This document shows positions 1 through 8,225 of a stretch of 42,056 bases of DNA, piece by piece; within the stretch, counting starts at the first letter, position 1; the number at the start of each line of letters is the position of its first letter. Made by a program: the position numbers and the translations under genes. Source of the stretch: an uncultured Alphaproteobacteria bacterium (GTDB lineage: Bacteria; Pseudomonadota; Alphaproteobacteria; RF32; CAG-239); the NCBI GenBank assembly GCA_934270475.1, contig CAKQPS010000009.1, forward strand, positions 1-42,056, written 5' to 3'. A model generated the notes under the pieces. It ran no database searches, was not told the DNA's origin, and saw only the letters and a program-made list of their open reading frames with translations.

Positions 1-76
1 TCTTGCCGTGGTCTACGTGGCCGATCGTGCCGATATTGCAGTGCGGTTTGTTCCGCTCAAACTTCTCTTTTGCCAT
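1..76 (-). CDS. tuf: Elongation factor Tu, N-terminal fragment (cut by window edge)
   Basis: Only the first 25 codons are inside the window. They read MAKEKFERNKPHCNIGTIGH followed by VDHGK, the standard start of EF-Tu including the P-loop GHVDHGK that binds GTP. EF-Tu delivers aminoacyl-tRNA to the ribosome. The start codon is at 74-76 on the minus strand. The gene lies directly downstream of tRNA-Tyr and tRNA-Gly on the same strand, the tRNA-tuf arrangement known from the tufB locus of many proteobacteria, so the tRNAs and tuf are probably co-transcribed. Identity is certain; the rest of the gene cannot be judged. Confidence 0.97.
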   Translation of the reverse strand, partial: MAKEKFERNKPHCNIGTIGHVDHGK

Positions 77-134
77 TATTGTAATTCCCTAAATTTGTTT
101 ATGTTGTTACGTTGTTTTGAAAATGGAAAGAAAT

Positions 135-208
135 TGGAGCGGGTGAGGGGAATCGAACCCCCGTCATAAGCTTGGAAGGCTTCTGCTCTACCATTGAGCT
201 ACACCCGC
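135..208 (-). tRNA. tRNA-Gly (anticodon TCC)
   Basis: The minus strand folds as a full cloverleaf: acceptor stem GCGGGTG/CACCCGC, D-arm, anticodon loop with TCC, T-arm with TTCGATT, discriminator T and an encoded CCA (135-137). It lies between tRNA-Tyr and tuf on the same strand. Confidence 0.97.
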
Positions 209-242
209 TTGATCAGACCATTCTCCAAGGTATGCTTTATAG

Positions 243-327
243 TGGTGGAGGGGGATGGATTCGAACCATCGTAGACTAAGTCGACGGATTTACAGTCCGT
301 TGCATTTGACCGCTCTGCCACCCCTCC
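243..327 (-). tRNA. tRNA-Tyr (anticodon GTA)
   Basis: The minus strand gives an 85-nt class II tRNA with acceptor stem GGAGGGG/CCCCTCC, a long variable arm, anticodon GTA, T-loop TTCGAAT, discriminator A and an encoded CCA. It is the first gene of the Tyr-Gly-tuf cluster. The tRNA-Thr that often sits between tRNA-Gly and tuf in other proteobacteria is absent. Confidence 0.97.
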
Positions 328-479
328 AATAAAACCATCTCGGGGTCATAAAGACAAATCGTTTCTGATTTCTCTAAACGCTATAATCATTATTTTTTGC
401 CGAATGTCAATCTTTTTTTTAAGTTTTCTTAAAATATATTTGCTAATGTGCTTTAAGCTGTTGAAAAGGAGTTAAAATA

Positions 480-1358
480 ATGCTGTCAATAACCGAACAA
501 GCCAATCCGGCGACTATGGATATAGATGTAAAAAACGGGGCGGAAATTGCCAAACTTATAAATGATGAAGATAAAAAAGTGGCGGCGGCGGTTGCTAAAG
601 TTTTGCCGCAAGTCGGCGAGGCTATCGATAAAATTGCCGATTCGCTGAAAAAAGGCGGCAGAATGGCATATTTCGGCAGCGGCACCAGCGGTCGCTTGGG
701 AATTCTTGATGCGTCGGAAATGCCTCCGACTTACGGTATTTCGCCCGAGCTGATTCAAGGCTATATTTCCGGCGGAGAAAAAGCGATTCGTCAAGCAGTG
801 GAAAATGCCGAAGACAGCGCCGAGCTGGCGGTTGCCGATATGCAGAAATTCAATCCGCAAAAAGGCGATGTGGTTGTGGCAATTTCTGCCAGCGGCAATC
901 CGCAATACGGATTAAAAGTTTTGGAGCTTGCGCGTCAAAAAGGCTGCTTGACAATTGCCGTCACTTCCAATCCTGCTGCCAAGTTTAAGGACTTTGCCGA
1001 TATTTTTATCAATCCGATTCTCGGCGCCGAGGCGGTTACCGGTTCTTCCCGCATGAAGTCCGGCACGGCGCAGAAAATGATTTTGAATATGCTTTCTACC
1101 GGCGCGATGATAAAACTGGGCAAAACCTATCACAATTTTATGATAGATTTGGAGGTAACTAATCTTAAATTGCAGCAGCGTGCCGTCCGTTTTGTCCGTG
1201 AAATTTGCGGGGTTGATGAAAAAACAGCAGAAGAAGTTTTAGCTAAAGCCAAAAATGTAAAAACAGCTTGCGTAATGCTAAAGAAAAGCTGCACCAAGGA
1301 ACAGGCGCAGAAATTGCTGAAAAAAAACGGCGGAATTTTGCGCAAAGTCATCGGCTAA
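480..1358 (+). CDS. murQ: N-acetylmuramic acid 6-phosphate etherase
   Basis: MurQ cleaves the lactyl ether of MurNAc-6-phosphate to give GlcNAc-6-phosphate and D-lactate during cytoplasmic recycling of cell-wall sugars. The 292-residue product has normal family length. It shows the N-terminal TEQANPATMDID segment, the SIS sugar-phosphate loop FGSGTSGRLGILDASE near residue 65 with EMPPTYG after it, a second SIS-type segment VVVAISASGNPQYGL, and the signature GSSRMKSGTAQKMILNM near residue 190. AAGGAG precedes the ATG at a suitable distance. It converges on comF with one base between the stop codons. No anhMurNAc kinase (anmK) or PTS permease is adjacent. The call is secure. Confidence 0.95.
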   Translation: MLSITEQANPATMDIDVKNGAEIAKLINDEDKKVAAAVAKVLPQVGEAIDKIADSLKKGGRMAYFGSGTSGRLGILDASEMPPTYGISPELIQGYISGGEKAIRQAVENAEDSAELAVADMQKFNPQKGDVVVAISASGNPQYGLKVLELARQKGCLTIAVTSNPAAKFKDFADIFINPILGAEAVTGSSRMKSGTAQKMILNMLSTGAMIKLGKTYHNFMIDLEVTNLKLQQRAVRFVREICGVDEKTAEEVLAKAKNVKTACVMLKKSCTKEQAQKLLKKNGGILRKVIG

Positions 1359-1359
1359 A

Positions 1360-2088
1360 TTAAATTTCCGTGCGGGCGAGGGTTAAGGCGTAAATTTTAG
1401 AAACTCCGGCTTTTTTCAAAACTTTGGCGCACTCTTTTAGTGTAGAGCCGGTTGTTTCTACATCGTCTATCAAAACCACGCTTTTGCCTAGCAGATTTTG
1501 TGGATATTTCACGCTGAACGCCTTTTGCAGATTTCGCCGCCGCGCCTCGCCGGACAGCTGAACTTGCGGAATGGTGTTCTGATGTCTAGTCAATGAAAAA
1601 TAATCAGCGGCAACACCTGATTTTAGGGTTAAATATTTCACCAGCAAAGCCGATTGATTATAGCGTCTTTTCAAAAGCCTGAGCTGATGAATTGGCACGG
1701 GAATAAGCAAATCCGGTTTTTCCTGCCAAATATCATGACCGGCGCTGAATAATAAATTTGCTAAAGTTTCGGCTGAAACTGTTTTGTCATTGAACTTAAA
1801 GTCCAAGATTAAGTTTTTCGATTCGTCGTCATAAATAAAAGCCGAACGCTGCATCGCAAATAATGGGCGTTTTTCTTGCAGACATTTTCCGCAAAGCTGC
1901 TTTTTGCCCGCGCTTAAACCTGATTCGTTTGTAAACGGACGTCCGCAGCGGGCGCAGTATGGTGCGCTGATAAAGTGAATCTTGTTAAAGCAATCGCCGC
2001 ATAATCCATTATGCTGCTGCAAAATTTTTCCGCATTTTATGCAGCGCGGCGGTAAAATGAAATTAACTAAAAAATTCCACCATGGCAT
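1360..2088 (-). CDS. comF: ComF family phosphoribosyltransferase-like protein
   Basis: ComF proteins are cytoplasmic, linked to DNA uptake and processing in naturally competent bacteria. The N-terminus has a four-cysteine zinc-binding pattern (PPRCIKCGK, GLCGDCFNK, then CARCGRP and CGKCLQ). The C-terminal half has a type I phosphoribosyltransferase fold with the PRPP loop VVLIDDVETTGSTLKECA near residue 200. An upstream in-frame extension to 2145 lies inside sucD; the ATG at 2088 (MPWWNFLVNFILPP) is 5 bp after the sucD stop and gives the usual ComF N-terminus, so I chose it. The gene is the last of a sucC-sucD-comF run on the minus strand. The family is clear; a competence role is inferred from the name only. 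Confidence 0.88.
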   Translation of the reverse strand: MPWWNFLVNFILPPRCIKCGKILQQHNGLCGDCFNKIHFISAPYCARCGRPFTNESGLSAGKKQLCGKCLQEKRPLFAMQRSAFIYDDESKNLILDFKFNDKTVSAETLANLLFSAGHDIWQEKPDLLIPVPIHQLRLLKRRYNQSALLVKYLTLKSGVAADYFSLTRHQNTIPQVQLSGEARRRNLQKAFSVKYPQNLLGKSVVLIDDVETTGSTLKECAKVLKKAGVSKIYALTLARTEI

Positions 2089-2092
2089 TGTT

Positions 2093-2962
2093 TTAGCCCA
2101 GCTGCTGCAGCACAAGGTGAATTTGGTCGATGCTGTCAACCACAATCATTCCGGCGTCGCGCAGCAAACGTTTTTTATCCTGCACGGTAATTTTGCCTCC
2201 GGTAATAATATCTCCGGCATATCCAATACTGTGTTCAAAAGGCAGTGATTCGCCGGCAATAAAGGCGATAATCGGCTTTTTGTGCGGCAAATCATTGTAA
2301 TATTCGGCGGCAAGCTGCTCATACATACCGTCGGATTTACCGATTAAAATTATAGCGTCGGTGCTGTTGTCTTCTTGAAACAGTTTGATAATTTGACGGT
2401 AGTCGGTGCCGACAATCATATCGTCGCCGATTCCGACTACGGTTGATTGCCCCAAGTTTGCCAAATTGGTTTCTATTACAGCTTCGTATGTCAGAGTTGA
2501 AGCGCGCGACACAATACCTATGCGCCCTTTATGATGAATGTTTTCCGGAAAAATTCCGAGACGCGTTTCCTGCGGGGTAATCAGCCCTGGGGTGTCCGGA
2601 CCGATTAAAGTTGTTTTTGAGCCGTTCAGCATGGCTTTGATTTCCAGCATATCGTGCAAAGGCACGTTGTCGGCAATGGAAACGGCAAGCGGAATTTCGG
2701 CTTCAACAACTTCTTTAACGGCGTTTTTAAGCGCTGTTGCTGGTACAAACATCATTGTCGCGTCAATGTTAGTATATTGTTTTGCTTCGGCAATATTGTG
2801 AAAAACCGGCACGCCCAAATGCTCTTTGCCCTCAAATTTCGGTGAGGTTCCGGCTACAACATTTGTTCCGTAATCAATGGAGCGCTTAACGTGGAAAGAA
2901 GCCTGAGTTCCGGTAATTCCCTGTACTAAAACTTTGGTGTTTTTATCGGCTAAAATAGACAT
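2093..2962 (-). CDS. Succinyl-CoA synthetase alpha-like protein lacking the catalytic histidine
   Basis: The 289 residues align end to end with SucD, the alpha subunit that binds CoA and carries the phosphohistidine in succinyl-CoA synthetase. CoA-site elements are present: QGITGTQASFH near residue 14, AGTSP near 37, LIGPDTPGLITP near 119 and SRASTLTYE near 152. Two catalytic positions differ. Where the enzyme has M-G-H-A-G, with the phosphorylated His (246 in E. coli), this protein reads I-G-Y248-A-G. Where E. coli has Glu208 in IGEIGG, which supports the phosphohistidine, it reads IGK209SDG. The Cys of IGPNCPG is Thr124. I infer that the normal reaction is lost or altered. The start is one base into the sucC stop region. 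It is SucD-like by descent, but I would not assign the sucD function. Confidence 0.85.
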   Translation of the reverse strand: MSILADKNTKVLVQGITGTQASFHVKRSIDYGTNVVAGTSPKFEGKEHLGVPVFHNIAEAKQYTNIDATMMFVPATALKNAVKEVVEAEIPLAVSIADNVPLHDMLEIKAMLNGSKTTLIGPDTPGLITPQETRLGIFPENIHHKGRIGIVSRASTLTYEAVIETNLANLGQSTVVGIGDDMIVGTDYRQIIKLFQEDNSTDAIILIGKSDGMYEQLAAEYYNDLPHKKPIIAFIAGESLPFEHSIGYAGDIITGGKITVQDKKRLLRDAGMIVVDSIDQIHLVLQQLG

Positions 2963-4164
2963 CAGTCATTTACCTCCATTTGTTTAAGCAAAACAGTAAT
3001 GGCGCTGTTCATATTTTCAGCAAAAATAACCGGCAGGTTTGACTTGGCTAAAATGTCTTTTGCCTCTTCTTTATTTGTTCCTTCCAAACGTAGCACAATC
3101 GGCACATTCATTCCCACTTCCTGCGTTGCCGCCAAAATTCCATCGGCAATAAGGTTGCAGCGCATAAATCCGCCTAAGACGTTGATTAAAATACCTTCAA
3201 CCCGCGGGTTGGTCATAATGATTTTTATGCCTTCGGCAATTTTGTCTTTGTCTACGCCGCCTTTAACATTCAAAAAGCAAGCTAATTCGCCACCTTGCTG
3301 TTTTATTAAATCCATAGCTTCCAGCGCCAGCCCGTCGCCGTTGACGATGCAGCCGATGTTGCCGTTAAATTCGCTGTATTGAAAGCCGAATTTTTTAGCG
3401 CGCAGAGTGCGGGCGTTTTCTTCATAATCATCTTGCATGCGCAAAACATCTGGGTGGCGGAACAGCGCGTGGTCGTCAAAGTTTATTTTCGCATCTAGAG
3501 CAATCAAAGTCTTATCGCGTAAAATTCCCACCGGATTTATCTCTATCATTTGCGCGTCAAGGCTCATAAAAGTATGATAGAGCTTTGCAAAAAAGTCGTC
3601 AAAATACGGCAGATAGCTCTTATCTAAATTTAAAAAATCCAAAACTTTAATAATTTGCGGCTGCTGCAATTCTTCGCCGAATTTCAAATTTATCCGTAAA
3701 ATTTTGCTGCCGTCGGAAGTGGCAACTTTCACAATATCCTGATTGATAATTTCCGAAATAAGCAGAGTAACGGCAGGCAGCGCACTGTCAATAACTATGC
3801 CGGCATAAAAAACATGCTTAACTTTCTTAAAAGCTTCCACATAAACTTTGCTGACTAATTTGCCGGCAGCGCCGGTTTGTTCTGTAACCAGCGTGTTGTT
3901 CAGCATTTGTGTTGTTTCATAGGTTATGTTGGAAATTTTTGTAACTTGACGGATTCCGCTTTTATGTCCGGCTTCGCGTTCCACAAAATGCCCCGAAGCC
4001 CGTGCGCCGGATTGAATTTGCGCTTTAAGCATCCATGGACCGCGCGTGGTCAGGCTCAGCGCCACTCGTTTTGCTTCGTTCGGCGTATAGGCAATTCCGC
4101 CTGCCGGAATAGTGATTCCGTATTGAGCTAAAATTTTTTTTGCTTGATATTCATGAATGTTCAT
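2962..4164 (-). CDS. Succinyl-CoA synthetase beta-like ATP-grasp protein, divergent
   Basis: The 400-residue product resembles SucC, the beta subunit with an ATP-grasp domain (about residues 1-240) and a C-terminal flavodoxin-like domain. The start MNIHEYQAKKILAQYGI is typical. The nucleotide-site Lys (GPWMLKAQIQ) and the metal ligands in EINPVG and LDAK are kept. The glycine-rich loop, normally GGRGKAGG, is GARASGHF, and the usual DVGGGA turn is NVKGGV. The C-terminal part has INVLGGFMRCNLIADGI and VPIVLRLEGTN, as in the family. It overlaps the downstream alpha-like gene by one base, so the two are probably translated together and form a heteromer. Both subunits are divergent, so the pair may be a neofunctionalised paralogue of SucCD. 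Confidence 0.85.
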   Translation of the reverse strand: MNIHEYQAKKILAQYGITIPAGGIAYTPNEAKRVALSLTTRGPWMLKAQIQSGARASGHFVEREAGHKSGIRQVTKISNITYETTQMLNNTLVTEQTGAAGKLVSKVYVEAFKKVKHVFYAGIVIDSALPAVTLLISEIINQDIVKVATSDGSKILRINLKFGEELQQPQIIKVLDFLNLDKSYLPYFDDFFAKLYHTFMSLDAQMIEINPVGILRDKTLIALDAKINFDDHALFRHPDVLRMQDDYEENARTLRAKKFGFQYSEFNGNIGCIVNGDGLALEAMDLIKQQGGELACFLNVKGGVDKDKIAEGIKIIMTNPRVEGILINVLGGFMRCNLIADGILAATQEVGMNVPIVLRLEGTNKEEAKDILAKSNLPVIFAENMNSAITVLLKQMEVND

Positions 4165-4177
4165 AGTGCGCTTTCAT

Positions 4178-4576
4178 TTAGACAGCGGCGGCATACTGTT
4201 TGATTTTTTCAACCATTGACAACATACCGTTGCGGCGGCTTGGGGTTAAATTTTCTTCCAATCCCAGTTTAACAAAAATTTTTGTAACATCAATGTTTTT
4301 TATTTCTTCGGCGGTTTTATCATTATAAATAAGCAGCACAATAGAAATAATACCTTTAACCAAAATAGCGTCGGAGTCGCCTTTGAAATGAAAGACACCG
4401 TTTTGAATTTGCGGTACCAGCCAAACTTGCGATTGGCAGCCTTTTACTTTCCAATCATCGGTTTTGAATTTTTCATCTAAAGGCTCCAGCTTGTGACCCA
4501 AATCAATCACATATTGATATTTTTCTTCCCAGCCGTCCAAAAATGAAAAGTTGTCAATCAGTTCTTCAATGGTCAT
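4178..4576 (-). CDS. sufE: SufE sulfur acceptor protein
   Basis: SufE takes persulfide sulfur from the cysteine desulfurase SufS and passes it to the Fe-S scaffold. The 132-residue protein has family length, with the acceptor cysteine in VKGCQSQVWL near residue 47 and the C-terminal LTPSRRNGMLSMVEKIK region. It is the last gene of a tight minus-strand operon sufS-sufT-sufE; its ATG shares one base with the sufT stop (TGATG). Physical coupling to SufS fits its role. Confidence 0.94.
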   Translation of the reverse strand: MTIEELIDNFSFLDGWEEKYQYVIDLGHKLEPLDEKFKTDDWKVKGCQSQVWLVPQIQNGVFHFKGDSDAILVKGIISIVLLIYNDKTAEEIKNIDVTKIFVKLGLEENLTPSRRNGMLSMVEKIKQYAAAV

Positions 4577-5046
4577 CAGATAAGCTCCAGCATTTCTTTG
4601 GCTTCATCGGTCATTCGTTCCGGAGTCCAAGCCGGCTCCCAAACGATTTTTACTTCTATTTTTCCGGTTCCGGCAACTTCTGCCACGGCATCTGCAACTT
4701 GCTGCGGCAGTTCACCGGCAATCGGGCAGGTTGGGGCGGTAACGGTCATTTCAATATAAATATCTCCGTTGTCGCGCTGGTCGATTTTATAAATCAGCCC
4801 CATATCATAAACATTCAGCGGAATTTCTGGATCGGAAACCGTGCGGATTTTTTCCACAATGTCAAACATCTTGGCTTTTTCTGTGCCTTTAGCCAATTCG
4901 GTTCCGGCATAGGCAACGTATTCCGGCAGTTCCGCTGGTGCAGCGCCTTCTTCATCGCTGACGCTCATTGCCTGTAGCAGGCGGCTTTCGGTTGCACCGA
5001 TAGTTCTATCTTCAGTATTTTCTTTGTTTTCAATTTCTTCCGACAT
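4576..5046 (-). CDS. sufT: SufT / MIP18-family (DUF59) Fe-S maturation protein
   Basis: SufT-like DUF59 proteins help mature Fe-S proteins. The core (about residues 60-156) has VSDPEIPLNVYDMGLIYKID and the cysteine motif MTVTAPTCPIAGELPQQV, and ends in VKIVWEPAWTPERMTDEAK, the usual SufT signature. Residues 1-55 form an acidic, probably disordered extension. The start codon overlaps the sufS stop by one base (TAATG), and the stop overlaps the sufE start. The extension could in part be a start-site artefact, but the tight overlap supports the ATG at 5046. Confidence 0.92.
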   Translation of the reverse strand: MSEEIENKENTEDRTIGATESRLLQAMSVSDEEGAAPAELPEYVAYAGTELAKGTEKAKMFDIVEKIRTVSDPEIPLNVYDMGLIYKIDQRDNGDIYIEMTVTAPTCPIAGELPQQVADAVAEVAGTGKIEVKIVWEPAWTPERMTDEAKEMLELI

Positions 5047-6269
5047 TAGTTTTCTCTAAAAAATTTCTCTGCTTTCAAAAGCGCGTTATACAAAGCGTCT
5101 ATGTCTTCTTTGGTGCTGTATAAGCCAAGCGAGGCGCGGGCAAGCGAAGTGTATCCCATACGGTTGACAATCGGCTGCGCGCAGTGGTGTCCGGTGCGGA
5201 TAGCGATGTTTTCTTTATTCAGTACAAAAGCCAAATCCTGCGGGTGAATGTCGCGAATGGCAAAACTGAACACGCCGCCTTTGTCTTTAGCGGTGCCGAT
5301 AATTTTCAAATCCGGTACGAGCAGCAATTTTTCGGTGGTGTATTTTACCAGTTCCAGTTCATGTTTTTCAATGTTATCCAAGCCTAAATTCATCATATAT
5401 TTAAGCCCTTCCGCCATACCGATAGCCTGTACGGCAGCTGGAGTTCCGGCTTCAAAGCGCGCCGGAATATCGGTAAACGTGGTCTTTTCGTAGGTTACGT
5501 TTTCAATCATATCGCCGCCGAATTGGTAAGGCTGCATATTCTGCAGAATTTCCGCTTTGCCGTAAAGCACGCCGATACCGCTCGGACCATAGGTCTTATG
5601 AGCGGAAAAAGCCAAAAAGTCGCAGTCAATGTCTTGCACGTCTATTTTATGGTGCACGGCGAACTGGCAGGCGTCAACCAGCACTTTCGCACCGGTTTTG
5701 TGCGCCGCGGCGGCAATTTTTTTAACCGGAAAAATCGTGCCCAAAACATTTGACATCGCCGTAACGGCAACGATTTTAGTTTTTTTGCTTAAATGTTTCA
5801 AAAATTCTTCTTCAATAAATTCGCCTTTGTCGGAAACCGGAAAAACTACCAATTTGGCGCCTGTTAGCTGACAGATATGCTGCCACGGCACTAAGTTGGC
5901 GTGGTGTTCTGCTTGCGAAATTAAAACTTCATCTCCGGCTTTCAGATTCTCTCCGCCCCAAGACGAGGCAACCAAGTTTATAGATTCGGTAGCGTTGCGG
6001 GTATAAATTATTTCTTTTGCCGCGCGGGCATTTAAAAAGCAGCGCACGATTTCACGGGCTTGCTCAAATTCGGTGGTCATTTCTTCCGAAATTGTGTAGC
6101 TGCCGCGGTGCGGGTTGGCGTAGGTGGTTTGATAGACCTGCATCATCTTATCCAAAACCTGCTGCGGTTTCTGTGCTGAAGCCGACGTGTCTAAATAAAA
6201 AAACGGTTTATCGTTGATTAGCTCGTTCAGCACCGGAAAATCTTTTCTGATTTTATAGACGTCATACAT
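5046..6269 (-). CDS. sufS: Cysteine desulfurase SufS
   Basis: SufS is a PLP enzyme that removes sulfur from cysteine for Fe-S cluster assembly. The 407-residue product has all group II landmarks: YLDTSASAQKP near the N-terminus, NATESINLVA, the PLP-contacting SQAEHHANLVPW, the PLP lysine in SAHKTYGPSGIG, and the active-site cysteine in RTGHHCAQP near residue 360. It heads the sufS-sufT-sufE operon and faces rplU across about 210 bp. The scaffold genes sufB, sufC and sufD, which often share this operon in alphaproteobacteria, are not here and must be elsewhere. Confidence 0.96.
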   Translation of the reverse strand: MYDVYKIRKDFPVLNELINDKPFFYLDTSASAQKPQQVLDKMMQVYQTTYANPHRGSYTISEEMTTEFEQAREIVRCFLNARAAKEIIYTRNATESINLVASSWGGENLKAGDEVLISQAEHHANLVPWQHICQLTGAKLVVFPVSDKGEFIEEEFLKHLSKKTKIVAVTAMSNVLGTIFPVKKIAAAAHKTGAKVLVDACQFAVHHKIDVQDIDCDFLAFSAHKTYGPSGIGVLYGKAEILQNMQPYQFGGDMIENVTYEKTTFTDIPARFEAGTPAAVQAIGMAEGLKYMMNLGLDNIEKHELELVKYTTEKLLLVPDLKIIGTAKDKGGVFSFAIRDIHPQDLAFVLNKENIAIRTGHHCAQPIVNRMGYTSLARASLGLYSTKEDIDALYNALLKAEKFFREN

Positions 6270-6413
6270 TACAAATACCTCGCGAATTATTTTTAATCAT
6301 ATTTAGCTTGCAAAAATAAAATTTTCAAGTTTAATATGCGCATACGCACCGTATATATTTATAAAGTAATAAAGCAATATTTCGCAAAAAATTAAAAATT
6401 AGTTATTTTCCTG

Positions 6414-6441
6414 TTGACAGCGCCAAAAACTTATGTATAGT
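6414..6441 (+). promoter_or_regulatory. Sigma70-type promoter of rplU-rpmA
   Basis: TTGACA (6414-6419) and TATAGT (6436-6441) are separated by 16 bp and lie about 43 bp before the rplU start. This is the best consensus promoter I see in the window and fits strong ribosomal-protein expression. Confidence 0.75.
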
Positions 6442-6483
6442 ACAAGCCAATGTTTTATGTTTAAATAAAATTAGGTGAAGAAT

Positions 6484-6786
6484 ATGTACGCAGTAATAAA
6501 AACAGGCGGAAAACAGTATAACGTAACAACAGGTGACGTTGTTAAGTTGGAAAAAATCGCCGGTGAAGAAGGTAAAGAAGTTGTTTTCAACGAAGTTTTG
6601 GCTTTGGGCGAAAAAATCGGTACTCCATTGGTTGCCGGCGCCAGTGTTAAAGCCATTGTGTTGAAACAAGCTAAAGACGCAAAAGTTATTGTTTTCAAAA
6701 AGAAAAGAAGACAGAACTATCGTCGTAAAAATGGTCACAGACAAAACATCACATTAGTAAAAATTACTGATGTGTGCGAAAAATAA
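6484..6786 (+). CDS. rplU: 50S ribosomal protein L21
   Basis: L21 binds 23S rRNA in the large subunit. The product begins MYAVIKTGGKQYNVTTGD, the canonical L21 start, and has the C-terminal KKKRRQNYRRKNGHRQ basic segment that contacts rRNA. A GTG three codons upstream (6475) is in frame, but AGGTG lies just before the ATG at 6484 and the family starts at MYAV, so I use 6484. Length is 100 residues. rpmA follows after 17 bp in the usual order. Confidence 0.97.
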   Translation: MYAVIKTGGKQYNVTTGDVVKLEKIAGEEGKEVVFNEVLALGEKIGTPLVAGASVKAIVLKQAKDAKVIVFKKKRRQNYRRKNGHRQNITLVKITDVCEK

Positions 6787-6803
6787 TTTAGGGAGATAAC
6801 GTT

Positions 6804-7058
6804 ATGGCACATAAAAAATCTGGCGGTAGTTCCAGCAACGGTCGTGACTCTGAAGGTCGCCGTTTGGGTGTTAAAAAATTCGGCGGTGAAGCTGTTATCC
6901 CTGGCAACATCATCATTCGTCAACGCGGAACAAAATATCATCCGGGACAGAATGTAGGCCTCGGCAAAGATCACACAATTTTTGCAACATCTGAAGGCAA
7001 AGTAGAGTTCAAAACAAAAGCAGACGATAAGGTTTACGTTTCTGTTGTTGCTGAATAA
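6804..7058 (+). CDS. rpmA: 50S ribosomal protein L27
   Basis: L27 reaches toward the peptidyl-transferase centre. The 84-residue protein begins MAHKKSGGSSSNGRDSEGRR, giving the normal mature N-terminus with no cleavable Firmicutes-type leader. It has GNIIIRQRGTKYHPG and VGLGKDHTIFA, as expected. Its SD is AGGGAG. A strong terminator follows, so rplU-rpmA form a unit separate from obgE. Confidence 0.97.
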   Translation: MAHKKSGGSSSNGRDSEGRRLGVKKFGGEAVIPGNIIIRQRGTKYHPGQNVGLGKDHTIFATSEGKVEFKTKADDKVYVSVVAE

Positions 7059-7076
7059 TCTTGCAGAAGAGTTAAA

Positions 7077-7107
7077 ATAGGGGCGTTATGCCCCTTTATT
7101 TTTTATT
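7077..7107 (+). terminator. Intrinsic terminator after rpmA
   Basis: GGGGC-gttat-GCCCC (7080-7094) is followed by a T-rich run on the plus strand. It lies 20 bp after the rpmA stop. Confidence 0.8.
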
Positions 7108-7144
7108 TAAGGCTATTATTAGACCTTAAACAAAAGGAAAAGAA

Positions 7145-8206
7145 ATGAAGTTTTTGGATCAGGCAAAAATATATATCAAAGCTGGTGACGGCGGTAAAGG
7201 CTGCGTGGCTTTTCGGCGCGAAAAGTTTATTGAGTTCGGAGGTCCGAACGGCGGAGACGGCGGCGATGGCGGCAGCGTCTATTTTGAAGCGGTGGAAAAT
7301 TTGAACACGCTTATAGATTTTCGCTATCAACAGCATTTTAAAGCGCAAAAAGGTCAGCAGGGCATGGGCTCGGAAATGACCGGTTATAAAGGCGAAGACT
7401 TAATTATCAAAGTTCCGGTCGGTACCGAAATTGTGGCAGAAGACGGCGAAACCGTAATTGCCGATATGGTCAAACCTGGTGAGCGCTTTTTGATTGCCAA
7501 AGGCGGTAAGGGTGGTTTGGGTAACACTCGTTTTAAAAGCTCGACCAACCAAGCGCCGCGCTATGCCGGTCCAGGGACTCCAGGCGAAGAAATTTGGGTT
7601 TGGCTGCGCTTAAAAATTATTGCCGATGTCGGGCTGATTGGTTTGCCGAACGCTGGTAAATCAACGTTTTTGTCGGCGGTTACATCGGCTCGTCCAAAAA
7701 TTGCCTCTTATCCATTTACAACATTGCATCCGCATTTGGGTGTGGCTTGGATTGGCGGTAAGGAATTGGTTTTGGCTGATATCCCAGGGCTGATTGAAGG
7801 CGCGCACGAAGGTGTTGGCTTGGGTGATAGATTTTTGAAACACGTTGAGCGCTGCTCGGTGTTTTTGCATTTGCTGGACGGCACTGCCGAAGATGTTGCT
7901 AACGATTACTTGACGATTCGCAAAGAGCTGGAATTGTATAATGACAAGCTGAAAAATAAGGCGGAAGTAGTGGCTTTGAACAAATGCGACGCTTTGACAG
8001 ATGAAGAAATTAAAGAAAAAGTCGCGGCTTTGCATAAAGTTACTAAAAATCAAGTTTTCGCCATTTCGGCGGTTGCCGGTAAAAATTTGCATGATTGTTT
8101 GTCGGCTGTGGATAAATTTGTAACCCGCAATCGTAAAACGCAAAATCAACCGGCGGAAAATGAACAAATAGAAACAACAACTAAAACATGGTCGCCATTG
8201 GACTAA
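7145..8206 (+). CDS. obgE: Obg family GTPase
   Basis: ObgE is a ribosome-associated GTPase acting in 50S assembly and growth control. The glycine-rich Obg fold spans about residues 1-158 (GDGGKGCVAFRREKF, GGDGGDGGSVYF, AKGGKGGLGN). The G domain follows with G1 GLPNAGKST, G2 SYPFTTLHPHLG, G3 DIPGLIEGAHEG, G4 NKCD and G5 SAVAG. The tail ends WSPLD, a form common in alphaproteobacterial Obg. The gene sits in the usual rplU-rpmA-obgE order but has its own spacer after the rpmA terminator. The SD is AAAGGAAAAGAAATG. Confidence 0.97.
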   Translation: MKFLDQAKIYIKAGDGGKGCVAFRREKFIEFGGPNGGDGGDGGSVYFEAVENLNTLIDFRYQQHFKAQKGQQGMGSEMTGYKGEDLIIKVPVGTEIVAEDGETVIADMVKPGERFLIAKGGKGGLGNTRFKSSTNQAPRYAGPGTPGEEIWVWLRLKIIADVGLIGLPNAGKSTFLSAVTSARPKIASYPFTTLHPHLGVAWIGGKELVLADIPGLIEGAHEGVGLGDRFLKHVERCSVFLHLLDGTAEDVANDYLTIRKELELYNDKLKNKAEVVALNKCDALTDEEIKEKVAALHKVTKNQVFAISAVAGKNLHDCLSAVDKFVTRNRKTQNQPAENEQIETTTKTWSPLD

Positions 8207-8225
8207 AATTTTAAGGAGTAAAATC

